Part shown: piece by piece, positions 1-11,886 of the stretch
Numbering within the stretch: the first letter of the stretch is position 1
Layout: each line of letters starts with the position of its first letter
NCBI GenBank assembly: GCA_002245135.1
Contig: NGBS01000591.1
Span: 124,001 to 188,000 of the forward strand
Source: Proteromonas lacertae
Lineage: Eukaryota > Sar > Bigyra > Opalinata > Proteromonadidae
Reading direction: 5' to 3'
DNA: 64,000 nt
The notes under the pieces: model-generated
Told to the model about the DNA's origin: nothing
What the model saw: only the letters and a program-made list of their open reading frames with translations
Databases searched by the model: none
Made by a program: the position numbers and the translations under genes

Positions 1-300
1 GATCGTTTTGTAGAGCATTCAAAAACACTCAGAAGCATTGATTACTTAAAGTCACAATTGAAAGGAGAAACAAAATCTACAGTTATATCTCAATTAATCA
101 AATTCTTTGCCTTTGCGTTAAGATATATTCCAATACCATTTTTATTTTATTTTTTCTACGGAAAAAATCTAATTGAATTACCAGTCCAATGGTGTTACGG
201 TTTAAGGTTTTTCTTGTCATCTCCAGGATGTAGAATTGGATTTGTTGGTATTAGTTTCTGGTTTATGTCCTGTAAGTATGTCACAAGCTTATATAAGTAA
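1..300 (+). CDS. GET1: GET1/WRB tail-anchored protein receptor, C-terminal part
   Basis: The reading frame is open from base 1, so the 5' end lies outside the window, and it ends with TAA at 298-300. The visible 99 residues contain two hydrophobic segments (about residues 32-48 and 76-92) separated by LPVQW. A conserved end follows: FFLSSPGC, then GFVGISFWFMSCKYV. This matches the C-terminus of the GET1/WRB family (LPSKW, FP, GVGITCW, CNKV in the human protein). Family members sit in the ER membrane and, with GET2/CAMLG, receive tail-anchored proteins from the GET3 ATPase. The upstream stretch SIDYLKSQLKGETK would be the end of the cytosolic coiled coil that binds GET3. No intron is seen. The assignment rests on pattern memory only, but spacing and hydropathy both fit. 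Confidence 0.72.
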   Translation, partial: DRFVEHSKTLRSIDYLKSQLKGETKSTVISQLIKFFAFALRYIPIPFLFYFFYGKNLIELPVQWCYGLRFFLSSPGCRIGFVGISFWFMSCKYVTSLYK

Positions 301-412
301 ATTATAATTCTTTATTGTTTTTTATGCCAAAATCAAAAAGAGATTTAATAAAAGTTAGAATATTCTATATTCATATTACTTTATCAATATTAAAATTAAA
401 TGTATAAATAAT

Positions 413-1029
413 TTACATATTTTGACGTGCTAAGAAGTATAGGTAAAATGGTGCATCGCTGTTACATAATATACAACCATTACAGTGAGATCTATGCAAC
501 TCAACAACTTTTACTATAAAATTACAATATCTACAGTCCACAGCTATAGATAAAATTAATAAAGACATTTATACTAGGAGTTTGACAATATCTAAAATGG
601 CAAAACAGATCTTGGAATGCTTTACATAGACGAGTATTAGGCTGTCTATTATCTAATGCTTTTTTCAATACACATAATATGAAATGGTGGTTTGTTCTAG
701 CTATGGCACAGAGAGAAGTGAATAAATGAGTTGGGATATGGTTCTATTGAAAATATAAGTAAATAATTATTATACAAGACTACCAGCTGGACAAGGAATG
801 ACTAGCTCGAGAGTAGAGTTCTTCAATGAAGATATATTTGTCTCTGGACTAATTATATGAACGCCGTTAGTTAAATAAAAGACATCAGTAGGGATATTTG
901 TACTTCTACTTATTGTTTCTTTCAACGAAATATATGAATCTATTTCTTTAATTGTATAAGCTTGTATCTAGTCATTATAATCAGTAGAATAGTGTATACA
1001 TTACCATAAGATTTAATAAAAATAGACAT
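413..1029 (-). CDS. Ubiquitin-like domain plus TAZ-like zinc finger protein (173 aa)
   Basis: Four small exons (1029-1000, 967-776, 743-575, 543-413) join without any frame break across three introns of 32, 32 and 31 nt, all GTAT...TAG. The product begins MSIFIKSYGNIQAYTIKEID, a ubiquitin-like start, and continues through SLKETISRSTNIP and FYLTNGVHIIS to a hydrophobic last strand, TLELVIPCPAG. The second half is helical and then rich in Cys and His: HFRYC, CRYC, ELHRSHC, GCILC. This gives H-x3-C, C-x2-C, H-x3-C and C-x2-C spacings like half of a TAZ zinc finger. It ends QNM, TAA. The gene lies tail-to-tail with GET1, 112 bp apart. I do not recognise an orthologue. The clean phasing of four exons makes a real gene likely; the domain names are inference. 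Confidence 0.68.
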
Positions 1030-1479
1030 AACTCTTGTAGATGACTAAATCAAGGCAAAGAAACAATAGAATAAAAACAATTAAAGTTTGACTCAGATCG
1101 TGAAACAAAAATGACGAATCAGCTTTAATTTGATTTACCTTTTGTTTGATGTGATTTTTAATTGTGTAGAACTCATTATTTTTATGCTTCAATATACTAT
1201 AATGTAATTAAACAATTTATGTTGATGTAAATGAATATCTTTCTTGCTGTTATTAAGACATATCAATAGTAGAATGGAAATAAATTAAAGCAGTATTCGG
1301 ATAGAATATTGATAATAAATAAAGAAAATTAGACTTCTTCGAATAAATCAAAACAGTGCCATGTACTCGTAATATACATGACTTGAATAATAGTTTGATA
1401 CTGTTTTCACACCTCAATATTTGCACTATGATGATGAATTTAATTAAAATAAATATAGTCGTTTTTTAGTTTTTTCGTT
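1030..1479. other. Intergenic region between divergent genes
   Basis: This 450-base AT-rich gap separates the starts of the ubiquitin-like/TAZ gene (minus) and the acidic B-box gene (plus). I found no open frame with conserved content, no tRNA-like cloverleaf and no repeat. It presumably holds the promoters of both genes. Confidence 0.4.
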
Positions 1480-4429
1480 ATGAGTTTTTCAGATGATGAC
1501 TTTGACGATACATTCGTATATTCATTAATCCTAACTTCTTCATAGGGTGATGATACTGAAGGAAGAACTGAAGAAGAGACAAACAATAATAAATCAAGTT
1601 CTAAAGATAATGACACAGATGATTTTTTGAAAGATAATCCCAGTGAGATACAATTGAATGCAGAATACGCTAATATGGATCATAATCAACAAAATAATTC
1701 TACTGATCCTTCCACATCTGTAACTGACATTCCATCTCATTTATTGTCAGACAATTTTAATCAAAGTGATGTTAAAAATGAACCTTCTAACTCTAATCCT
1801 TTTTCAACCTCAGACGAGTTTGCTGAATCAAATAAAGAAAAATCTGATTTATCAAAACCATCACAACAAGATAATAACACTGAAGATGGCGAATTTGCTG
1901 ATGAGTCACAAACTCAATCCAATGCAACAGGAACAGAAAAGAGCAATACAGATGAGTTTGGAAGTAATGAGAATGAAAAGAAACAAGAAAGTAAAGAAGA
2001 AGGAGGTGATGAAGAGAATAATGAAGAAGATGAAGATGATGAGTTTATGGATGATACCTTTGCAGAAACTACAGTAAAAGCAGAAGAAAGTGCAGCAGTA
2101 GAAGGTGCGAAAGATGATGAGGAAGAAGAGGAAGAGCAAAATGAAGAAAAATCTTTTGAAGAACAACAACAACCATCTGAAGAACAACCTACAATAGCAA
2201 CAGAGGAAGAACAACCTACAATAGCAACAGAGGAAGAACAACCTACAGAAGAACCAACTGAAGAAACACCAGAGGAAGAAAACCAAGATGAAGAACAACA
2301 ACCTACAGCAGAAGTAGAAGACCAACTGAAGAACTACTACAGCTGAAGAAGTAGAAGAAGAGAATCAATCAGAAGGATTTGAAGGAGGTGGTGATGAAGA
2401 AGGTTTTGCTGATGATAATAATGATGATGTAGTAATGCCACCAGGTGAACCACCATTGAGTGATCGAGCTGCAGAAGAAGAAGAAGAAGGAGAAAAGGAG
2501 AAAAACATGAGGAGGAAGAAATAGAAAAAGAAGAACAACCGATGGATTTAGGATCATCAGTAATTGTACATCGTGAGGATAATGAAAATACAGATGAAAA
2601 GCCAAATGAAGAAGAAGTACAATCAGAAGTAAAAGAAGAAAAGAGTGAATTTGAAGATGATGGATTTGCAGATACTTTTGATCAAACAACCAAAACTCAA
2701 AGTGAAGAAGTAAAAGAGGAAGAAAATGAAGAATTTGTAGAGGAAAAAGAAGAACCAAAAGAAGAAGAAGAAGAAGTAAAAGAAGAAAATACAACTGAAA
2801 ATGAAGAGAAAGTGGAAGAGACAAAGGAAGAAGAAAAACCAGAAGAAGAAGATATTACTGATAATAAAGTTGAAGAAACAGTATCAACTCCAGAAGTTGT
2901 TGTTGTTGAAGAAAAAGTAGAAAAAGAAGAGGAAAATGAAAAGAAAGAAGAAATAGTCCAAGAAACAGTTGAAGAACAAAAGAATGGCAATGAAACAAAA
3001 GTAATTGATGAAAGAAAAGAAGAAGCTGAAAAAGAAAATGGAGATATTCAAAAAGAAGAAGAAGAGAATAATAATAATGCAATAGTTGAAGAACAGAAAT
3101 CATCTAACATTGAATCAAAAGAAAATCTAAAATCAATGAAAACTATAGAATCGAATGACACTATTCAAAAGAAAGATTCAAAGGAGATTCAAAAGAGTAA
3201 AGAGAATAAAAGTGTTGAAGATGAAAACAGTAAAACACTATCAGATGAAGGTATTCAAACTGATTTAGTAACATTTGAAGTTTCTGATAACCCATCTATT
3301 TATGAATCAAAATCTCAAAATATGAATAATGATTTAAATGAATCAGTAGAAGAACCACAACAATCAGGAAGGAACAATGAACAAGGTATGAATTTCTTTA
3401 AAGAATTAAGTGGCAAATATGATTTAAACAGTGAAGAGGAAGAAGAATATTATAATAGACAAAAGGGAAGGTATTATCCTTCTAGTGAACCATTATTTAC
3501 ACCTCCTCCACCTAAACCTCAGATTATTGATGAAATAAGAGGAGGAGTAGCTGTACAAAATCAATATGATAATGAAAGACCAAAACCAAAACCTAAACCA
3601 AAGAGTATATATAATTAATTATTTTCATTCTTTTTTAATTGTATTTAGAAGTTGGAAGATTAACTGAATATCAACAATTGGCTATAAGTGCAGAAATGGA
3701 TTCAGTGAATAAGAAAATAGAAATGTTATATCGTAAGAAGAATTTAACAGTATATTATAGTAATTATTATTATTTAATTAGTTAAATGATAAGAAATATC
3801 TTCAAGAACATATGTATCAAGAACAAAAGAAAAGATCATCGCCTACTTTTTATGATGTTTGTAAGAATTGTAATGAAAGAGAATCAGTGATAAAATGTGA
3901 AGAATGTCATTGTGATTTCTGCTATCTTTGTGATAATCTTTTACATGTAAATACAGCTTTTAATACTCATCATCGACAATATATTAAAGCAAATGGTAAA
4001 AGTTCAAGTGATGATAGATTGATGAAAGTTGTGTTTGTTAAACCAGATGAAGTAGTTGAAGTTAGAGATAATGATAATATGGAAATAACAACAAAAGCGT
4101 ATTATTTATATATTTTTTTTTATTTTTTTGAATAGTTATTTCTCACCTCCTGTATATAAACCAGCAGCAAGTGCAGTTCTATTTAAAAAGAAGCCAAGAG
4201 ATTTGTTGAAAAGAGAAAAAGGCTTTAAAACTGAATTTCCTATTTCTGAAGTGCCAAAGTATGATTTTTCATTGTTTTGTTTTATATTTTTAGGACATTT
4301 GATGAGTATTTACATCCAAAGAAGAAAATTACAAGAGAAGTAGTTATAGCACAGAGGAAAGAACAGTCATCTTCTAAATTTGCTAGAATTCATAAACTAC
4401 CAGCTAGACCAGCCACTGCTCCAAAGTAG
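1480..4429 (+). CDS. Glu-rich acidic protein with C-terminal B-box-like zinc finger
   Basis: The start is ATG at 1480 (MSFSDDDFDDTF), followed at once by a 30-nt intron (1516-1545). Further introns are 3605-3648, 3750-3781, 4099-4135 and 4259-4293. Roughly the first 700 residues are disordered, dominated by Glu, Lys, Gln and Asn, with repeated short motifs of the type DEFxDDTFAETT and DDGFADTFDQTT. The C-terminal exons encode one zinc-binding module: CKNCNERESVIKCEECHCDF, then CYLCDNLLH and HHRQY, a B-box-like arrangement. The tail is basic (KKKITREVVIAQRK) and ends RPATAPK. There is a compensated frame change: coding runs in frame 1, then frame 2 from about 2335 to 2510, then frame 1 again. 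This is probably two assembly indels in low-complexity DNA. The role is unknown; a scaffold is a guess. Confidence 0.7.
2179..2232 (+). repeat. Two exact 27-bp tandem copies inside the acidic gene
   Basis: The 27-bp unit beginning gaagaacaacctac occurs twice in a row and is followed by a partial third copy. It encodes the nonapeptide EEQPTIATE. Being a multiple of three, it preserves the frame. It looks like recent slippage or unequal exchange within the Glu-rich segment. Confidence 0.85.
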
Positions 4430-4718
4430 TTGTATTATTTAATACATATTTATTATTTATTTGATGTTTGTATGAGTAAAGAATGTCATAATTTACAATA
4501 ATAATCATCTGCATAGTAAAAAACATTGTATATCATTCATGTTCATTCGCAATACAAATACTACACACCAAATACAACAAAAAATATATCTAAATTAAAT
4601 AATTATTACTAATTTGCTATTTATCCCCAATGATGAATATTGCCCAACTCAAAAAATCCAAAAGGTTGAGTTGAGAAGTTTATTGACATATCATTATCAA
4701 CATCTATAACAAATATAA

Positions 4719-7700
4719 CTAATTATCTATACCAGCACCATCAGCCACTTTCTTTGAACAAAACAAACGGAATTTCTGACATTGAGTCCATATATTTGTT
4801 CTTTTTACGCCATTTACTATTTCTGGACATATTTCTAAAAATAGCATATTTCCTATTTCCAAACTAACAATAAATTAGAATTAATATATATATATATATA
4901 ATAAATACTCTGTCAATTTAACTGTAACAATAGCTACATTCTCACTAGCATTTCTCTTACCTTCTTTTATAGTAAAATATCATTAAGAAAATCATAAAAA
5001 CAATTAAAAAGATATATTTCTGTATCAAAAACATCATTTGATTTTTGATTTACTAACCTCCATTTAAACGACATTGGTCCTTCATCACTAAATACAGAAC
5101 AACCCCAACTAGCTTCTATCTCACCTTTATACTATAATAATAAATAAATAAATAGAAGAATAACAATATACACCAATATAAACTTGTCTATGTCTCAAAT
5201 ATGTATCTTTATATGGAATTGATGTAATATCATCATCACTATATAACATCATACAATCTTCTCTCTAATTCACAATATAAATATGAATATAATGTATACT
5301 GTATCAATGAATAATTGCACTTCTTTAATATATATATCTTGTGTAGGAATACAATAACCATGTCCATTACCAACTACATCACAAGCTTTTGCCCAAATCT
5401 ATTAATACAATACAATAATAATTAAATATACTTCTAAACTATCACCTAATTTCCATTTTTCACTCAATACTAAGAATTCTCTATATTCATTTGGATTTGG
5501 AGGTTTGTTTGGATCTTTTAAACCTTCTGCAAATGTTCCTTTCTTTATTTCTTCTCTCAATTGTCCTCCACCTATTTCATAGATCAATGTATCATCATCA
5601 TCATCATCATCATATGGATATTCACTATCTACTGTTCTTGTTCTAGAAACTGCTGTTATTTCACTGCCATTACTTCTCTCATATTTATATTTATCATAAT
5701 TCCTTACTCTCTTTCTCATTACAGCCCATGCAAATTTATCATGTCCTTCTTCAATTTTACATTGAAATTGACATCTTATAATTATATTATTTTCACTAAT
5801 AACACCTCTTGGCCATTCATTCATTGTAAAATCAAATAATAAAACATATCCATCACCTTGACCTGAAGCAGGCACTTTCTTTTCATCTGTTGATTCTGCT
5901 AATGGTATTAAACCAGGAATCTATTTAATAATAATTATTATTATTATCACAATATACTTCAGATGAGTTTAATCTTTTATTCTTCTCTATTATATTTATC
6001 AATCTTCTTTTTAATTCAATTTTTATATCACCAATTTCTCCAATTGAATATAATACTCTATTCTCTTTCAACATACTATATAACACTTCATATCCTTTCT
6101 AATAAAGTATATATATATATATTAAGTAAATTATACATCATCAATGTTATTATAACTTAAATCAATATTCACTACTGTTCTATTACTTCTTTTCAATACA
6201 TCACTAATAAGAAACACACCTGCATTCTGTATATCATTTGATGATAAATTCAAACTAATTAATCGTATTATTATTCTCTAATAAATCAGCTATATATTGT
6301 GCTCCTATTATCCCTATGCTATTGTTACTAATATTTAGTGATATTAACTGATGATATGGTGGTCTTTTATATAAATATACACTTCTCGTTTCTCTCCTAT
6401 TCAAAATAAATATTACAATATATATTATATTTATACTTTATTATTGGTCTTTTTTGATCCTTTTTTAATGCTTCACATAATACTTTCAATGTAGAAGGAC
6501 CCATCTATAAAATAATAATAATAATCAATAATTATACAAAACTATATGATAAATCCAAATGCTGTAAATATGTCAAAGTCAATGAAGCAATCATTTCCAT
6601 TGTTTTTCTTGTTAAATATTCTCCTGTTAATCCAAGTGATATTATATTAGAACCAACTTTAAACATTGACAGAAAATCATTCGCATTAGATGGAACATTT
6701 ACTGCTACAACATGACCTTCAGTTTTTCTTTTAACTTCTCTATTTTAATAAAAATAATAATCAATTAAATATTTTATACTTTGAGGATAATGATATTATT
6801 AAAGTCTGCTAAATTAGTATTTCTTTCTAATGCTTTTTTCAATACTTTTCCACAATCATTAAGTTTACTAAAAGGATTATCACTCATATTAATAGATCTT
6901 AATGAATTATTATCATGTAAAGAACGGCATATTATGTATAAACCTCTAGATTCAAAGAAATTAGTTGGAAATATCAATATGTTCTAACTTTGGTGAAGTT
7001 CTAATCAATACAGATAATGGATCTGCTACTAAATCACCTAATTCACAATGCTTTAAAATCACACTTTTTACATTTGGTAATAGTTTGACTTCTTTAGATA
7101 GTCGTTTCATCACTGTAACGGATAATTTGCTATAACTCAAATCTAAAACAGACAAATCACCAAACATTCTTTTCACTCTTCTTACATTTGATACTTTAAT
7201 TAAATCTAATGATTGTCTTCTAGATATTGGAATATGTGGCTTTAATACTGGAGTTGATTTTTGATCAGATAATATTGTTGCTATAATAATAATAACAATA
7301 ATAAAAAATAACAAATGTAATATATACAACTACTAATAATAGATTTGGCTTGTTCCAATTCATATTTTGCTTGTTCTAACTCTTTCTCTTTTTCTACTAA
7401 TTTTATTTTCAATGTTTCTTTAGTTGTTTCTAACAAATCACTCATTGCATCTTGTAATGGAACTTCAACTTCTACAAATTTCTGTTTCTTTCGTTCTTCT
7501 TAATCTTGTGGGAGTTTTTGATCTTAACATTGAATCTTTAGGTAATTTTACATCTGTTTTTGTAATTGTCATATTACTATTATATTATATCTTTATTTAT
7601 AATTATACGGTATATCAATATTTGGTTTATTATCATTCTTCTTTTGATGTAAATAAGTTTTCATTGTTAATGGACCATATTCTTCATCTCCTTCTTCACT

Positions 7701-8103
7701 CACTGCCATAGAGTCAGATGTATTGGGATATAGACTATTTCTTATTCTTGATTGCTGATTGTTAAACATTGTGTCTTTTGAAAATGTAACTGACTTTGAT
7801 CTTTGTTGTGAAGATGGCATATTATTTGTTTCATACTCTTGTGGAACAGTTATATCATGTTTAGGATTATCATTAAAGGGATCTTCTTCATTGAGTATTT
7901 GATTTAACTCACGTTCTGCTTCTTCATCTTCATCTTCCGTATTTTCTTCTTTATATTGATCCACTGGTATAGCGTATTTAATCCTCGCTCTCTTTATAGT
8001 CTTCATCTGTTTCATCTCTTATATAAGCACTATTTATCAAAAATATAATTGTATTATACTCTTCAATATTTCCATTTAACAAATTATCTATATAATCATC
8101 CAT
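4719..8103 (-). CDS. Leucine-rich repeat protein with an unassigned C-terminal domain
   Basis: The start is ATG at 8103 (MDDYIDNLLNGNIEE). The protein has an acidic N-terminal region, a coiled coil (about 7500-7340: LLETTKETL, EKEKELEQA), and then ribonuclease-inhibitor-type leucine-rich repeats over about 7160-5960, for example LSVLDLSYSKLS, LEHIDISN, SLRSINMSDNPFS and SLNLSSNDIQNAG. After the repeats comes a beta-rich region (5875-4719) with FDFTMNEWPRGVISE, HDKFAWAVMRKRVRNY, a run of Asp, and WAKACDVVGNGHGYCIP. I cannot assign this region to a family. Ten or so introns of 28-45 nt interrupt the gene. Apparent one-base breaks lie near 7983 and 6270. The exon border near 5050-4965 is uncertain. 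LRR proteins of this kind are common in flagellar and centrosomal complexes, but nothing here proves that role. Confidence 0.65.
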
Positions 8104-8438
8104 CTTGTTAGTGAGATAGAATTTCAAAAAGATCAAACAAAGCTTGACTGATTTTTCTTTGTTTTTGAGACAAGTAGGACTTCAAAATATTCTCAAATTC
8201 ACACAATTACATGTTCTCATTACAATTTATATGTTAATAAATTTAAAATAAATATATCAAATATTAAGTGAATAAGAAGCAGTATGACTTTCAAAATAAG
8301 TAAAATTATAAACATATTAGTCTTTATCATAAACACACTACTATTATGTACTAAATATATCTCCTTATTAAAATAAATCATTTTGAAATATTGAAACGAA
8401 TCTATTTTTATAATAAAAACTTTACGTTGGTTAACTTC
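8104..8438. other. Intergenic region between LRR and EGF genes
   Basis: This 335-base divergent gap shows no coding signal. It holds one copy of the TCAAGCTT element described separately, on the LRR side. Otherwise I see only AT-rich sequence. Confidence 0.4.
8140..8147 (-). promoter_or_regulatory. TCAAGCTT element upstream of LRR gene
   Basis: TCAAGCTT on the minus strand ends 37 nt before the LRR gene ATG. Related TCAAGCYW sites sit 30-44 nt before four other minus-strand starts in the window, so it is a candidate core promoter element. Confidence 0.3.
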
Positions 8439-9714
8439 ATGAAAAGGCTCTATTTAGTTGCTGATTAGTATATGCATAGTATTGTGTTGTGAAAACTATT
8501 GTAATGGACACGGAAAATGTGGATCACAAGATAAATGCGAGTGTTATTTGGGATGGGGCAGTGGTGATTGTTCTCAAAGTATATATTCAATATCAATAAA
8601 ATAGGATCATGTCCATACGGTGAAGCTTTTGTTGATTCAGCTTTAGGTGATCTAAATAAAGATGGTTTGATTGATGACACAAGTGTATTAAACGAATGGA
8701 GACCTGTGGTTGGTGTTCCAGAAAATTTAAAAGGATATGCTACAAAAAGTAGATTACACAGATATGCTGAATGTTCAAACGCTGGTTTGTGTAATAGAGA
8801 AGAAGGTGTTTGTGAATGTTTTGCTGGCTTTGAAGGATCAGCTTGCCAACGTCATTCTTGTCCTTCTGCCAATTCTGAAATTTGTAGTGGAAATGGAATG
8901 TGTTTGCCAAGTACTTTACTAGTTGAAATGAATAATCAACCAAAGAGTTGGGAGTATGATAAATTCCCAGTATGTAAATGTGATATTGGATGGAGTGGTA
9001 TTGATTGTAGTAGAAGAGATTGTCCAAAAGGTTTTGATCCAGTTCATGAAGAGATTAGATTATTCATTAACCTTTGGTTTATTTGGTGAAGAAAAACCAC
9101 AAACCACAGGAATATATATTACTCCACATTATCATTTTAATATTATTTATGATCATATGAAATACACTACTATTACTTTAATACCTCGTGATATTTCACA
9201 ATGTTATCCTGAAGCAGGTGAATTAGATCCAGGTTTTCTAGCTGAAATATCTGAAGAAATTAAAAGAGCTATTCATATTGTTCCTGATTTCACACAAACT
9301 ACTGTTAAAGCTGTATGTGGTGCTTTTGATAGAACAACTGGCAAAAAATTGCCAGAACCTACAAATGATAATAAAATTGTTAAAGGAATAATTGTCACAA
9401 TTAGCTTAAAATATACAGATTATGAAAGATTCTTTAAAAATGGATTTCAATTCACAGTTCATTCAGAAGAAAAACTTTCAGATAATTATATACTTAAAGA
9501 AGATGAAATTGATCCTTTATTAAAAGAAAAAGTTGATTTAACAACACTTATTTCAAATAGTCAAGAATATAAAGTAGATGGCGCAAAAATAGAAGAAAAG
9601 TATTTAGATGAATGTAGTAAAAGAGGTATTTGTCAGACTGATACTGGATTGTGTAAATGTTTTGATGGTTATTCAGGAACAGCTTGTGAAAATCAAAGAT
9701 CAATCGCATTATAA
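8439..9714 (+). CDS. Secreted EGF/tenascin-like surface protein
   Basis: The ATG at 8439 opens MKRLYL, and a signal-peptide core LLISICIVLCC follows one base out of frame (an apparent extra G at 8457). EGF-like modules come next: YCNGHGKCGSQDKCECYLGW, then HRYAECSNAGLCNREEGVCE with CFAGFEGSACQR, then ICSGNGMC with CDIGWSGIDCSRRDC. A 26-nt intron (8579-8604) lies between the first two modules. A roughly 170-residue cysteine-poor domain follows, then a last EGF module (CSKRGICQTDTGLC, CFDGYSGTAC) and a short end at 9714. The AECSN-GLC pattern resembles tenascin-like and mastigoneme-associated proteins of stramenopiles, haptophytes and cryptophytes. A second apparent indel lies near 9050. No transmembrane segment is seen at the C-terminus, so the protein is probably secreted or part of a surface hair. 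Confidence 0.75.
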
Positions 9715-9803
9715 TTTATTTCTATTATTATTATTAAATTGTGTTGAATATTGTTGTTAAGAGATAAAATAACATTTATAATCAATAATTAATAATAATA
9801 AAA

Positions 9804-11845
9804 TTAATTACTACAATTCTTAAATAGCCATTCAGCCAAATAATCAACTGGATCTTCTGGTTTTACTTTCACTACCTCCAACATTCCTTCGCACAATTTA
9901 GGTATTACATTCTCCATCAAATAATTTCTTAAAGGTTTTGATCTAGCTTCTAATAAAGCAGTTTCTTGTTTCATTATTTCATCTAATCTGTTTTTCTATA
10001 CAAATAAATATAATTATAATAATATACATGTTCATTTTCTAATTTCTCTCTTTCAATTCTTTCTTCTTCTTCTTTTCTTTCTTCATCTTCTTTCTCAGCT
10101 TGTAATTTATCATCAATCTCTTTCTGTTCTTGTTCTTTCTTCTGTTGTATTTCTTCAGGTGTTGGATGGTAATTATATGGAACTCCCTTTTCATCAATAA
10201 ATGTACAAATATGTAACATCGCTTCTTCTACAGGAATAGATACTTTCACTGGCATAATCTCCATCTTACAAGTAACTTCAAAATAGGTAAAAGTTGTATT
10301 ATCTAATTTAGGAGCATGATCATTTCTATATTTCTTTATTCTTCTCTTAAATCCAGCTTCATTATTATGAGTACCTTCTACTTCCTCTTGTGGCATAGCT
10401 AATACTCTTTTTTGTAAGAATTTATCTTCTTCATTTAAATACATCACTGAAGCTGGTTTTAATCTCATATTTACTTCAGGTAATTCTTCACTATTCATTG
10501 GCTCTGATCCATCATTTTCTTCTTCATCACCTGCTCCTTCTTCATCTTCTGATTTATTGAATAATCCTTGTGCTTCTTCGAAGGTTCTAGGATAACCATC
10601 TAATATATAACCTTTATTTCTAATTTCTGGAGATTGTAAATATCGTTTCATTATTTTTGATAATACTTCTACGGGATATCTTTTATCTTTAGCTTCTTCC
10701 ATACTTGAATTCATTTCTTCTAACAAATCAGCATCTAATTTAGCATATTCAATAGCTTTAGTAATAGTAGCTACAGGTAAATAATATTTCTCTGATAATA
10801 ACTTTGCATAATATGATTTACCAGCTGCTGGTGGTCCTAATAAAACAGCTCTTACTGGATGTAGTTTATGAGCATTAATAAACTCTCTGCTTACAATACC
10901 AATATGTTCCACTATACCATTCTCAGCTATCCACTCTATTGTTAAATTAGCTGCTGTATATTCCTCAGTTGAGAATTCTAAATTGAGTTGTAATGTTGCA
11001 GCAATTCCATCATATTTCAACATATTCTCTTTTGCTTCTTCATCTGACCATTCTCTGAGTTTACCAATACCCAATCGTTTACTAATTGCTTCACAGATAT
11101 CGTGTAATGTGTTTTTACCTTTATCTACACCTAATACGTATTTACTTTCTGGTTTTTCATTGTGACAAGCTTGAACTAATTGTGCCATATCCTTTATATG
11201 TATTGTGGGTAATTTATTGGATCCTGTCTTACCGGCGTAACATGGTACACCTACACCATCTGGAGTACATAACCATGCCTCTTTGAATAATTCATTAAAG
11301 TAATTTTCACCTAAACCGTAGAAAACTCCACATCCAATTACATAGCATGATAATACATCTGTATTGGCACTAAGTATTTGTGTTTCTAATGTCTTTACTG
11401 GTATGAACTGAGGATGTGGGTCTCTAGATCGGAAATTCTCTTCTGTTAATGGATTTTCTTCATCAAATTTAGTTCTAGCCCAAGTAAGCACTGTTGAAAT
11501 AGCCACAAAAGAGGATTCGTTAGTTTTAAGACGACACTCTATTTCAATATAATTTACAATAATTATACCTCTTAATAATTTGTGAACATCATTTAAATTG
11601 CCAAATAAGTGACAGATAACTAAATCACTCTTCTTTAATGCTTTTCGTAATTGCTCTTCATCTCTCATCTATTAAAATAGCATAATCAAAGTATTGCAAT
11701 ATACATCTACTATTCTCTTTTTATTCTTTGGTTCTGGTGATCCTTCAACCCAAGTTCCAACCATTCTATTCTCTTCATCAGCTGAAAACAATTCAACGAG
11801 AGCTTGACCTATATAGGAGGTGATATCGTATATAAATATTTTCAT
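9804..11845 (-). CDS. AK7: Adenylate kinase 7 (ciliary)
   Basis: AK7 transfers phosphate between adenine nucleotides and is an axonemal protein in flagellated cells. Exon 1 ([20 protein letters not shown]) starts a Rossmann-like N-terminal domain that AK7 shares with NAD-dependent epimerases. The main exon continues it ([20 protein letters not shown]). The kinase domain follows, with P-loop [16 protein letters not shown] and the lid-side motif [14 protein letters not shown]. An acidic insert comes next, then a Glu/Lys coiled coil. The last exon ends in a Dpy-30 motif ([28 protein letters not shown]). Introns are 11669-11704 and one near 10000-10026. Length is close to the animal protein and the frame is intact. 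A TCAAGCCAA element lies 42 nt upstream of the ATG. Confidence 0.93.
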
Positions 11846-11886
11846 TAGGATTATATATTCAAAAAAATAAAAAAGAAACGATTTAT

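Noticed and set aside
597-728. Plus-strand open stretch WQNRSWNALHRRVLGC that looked like a transposon remnant
   Set aside because: The minus strand here carries a clean exon of the ubiquitin-like/TAZ gene with correct splice phases.
1906-3103. Minus-strand open frames rich in Phe, Leu, Ser and Cys opposite the acidic gene
   Set aside because: They are the complement of Glu/Lys/Gln-rich codons in the plus-strand gene; the plus strand has ATG, introns and a zinc finger.
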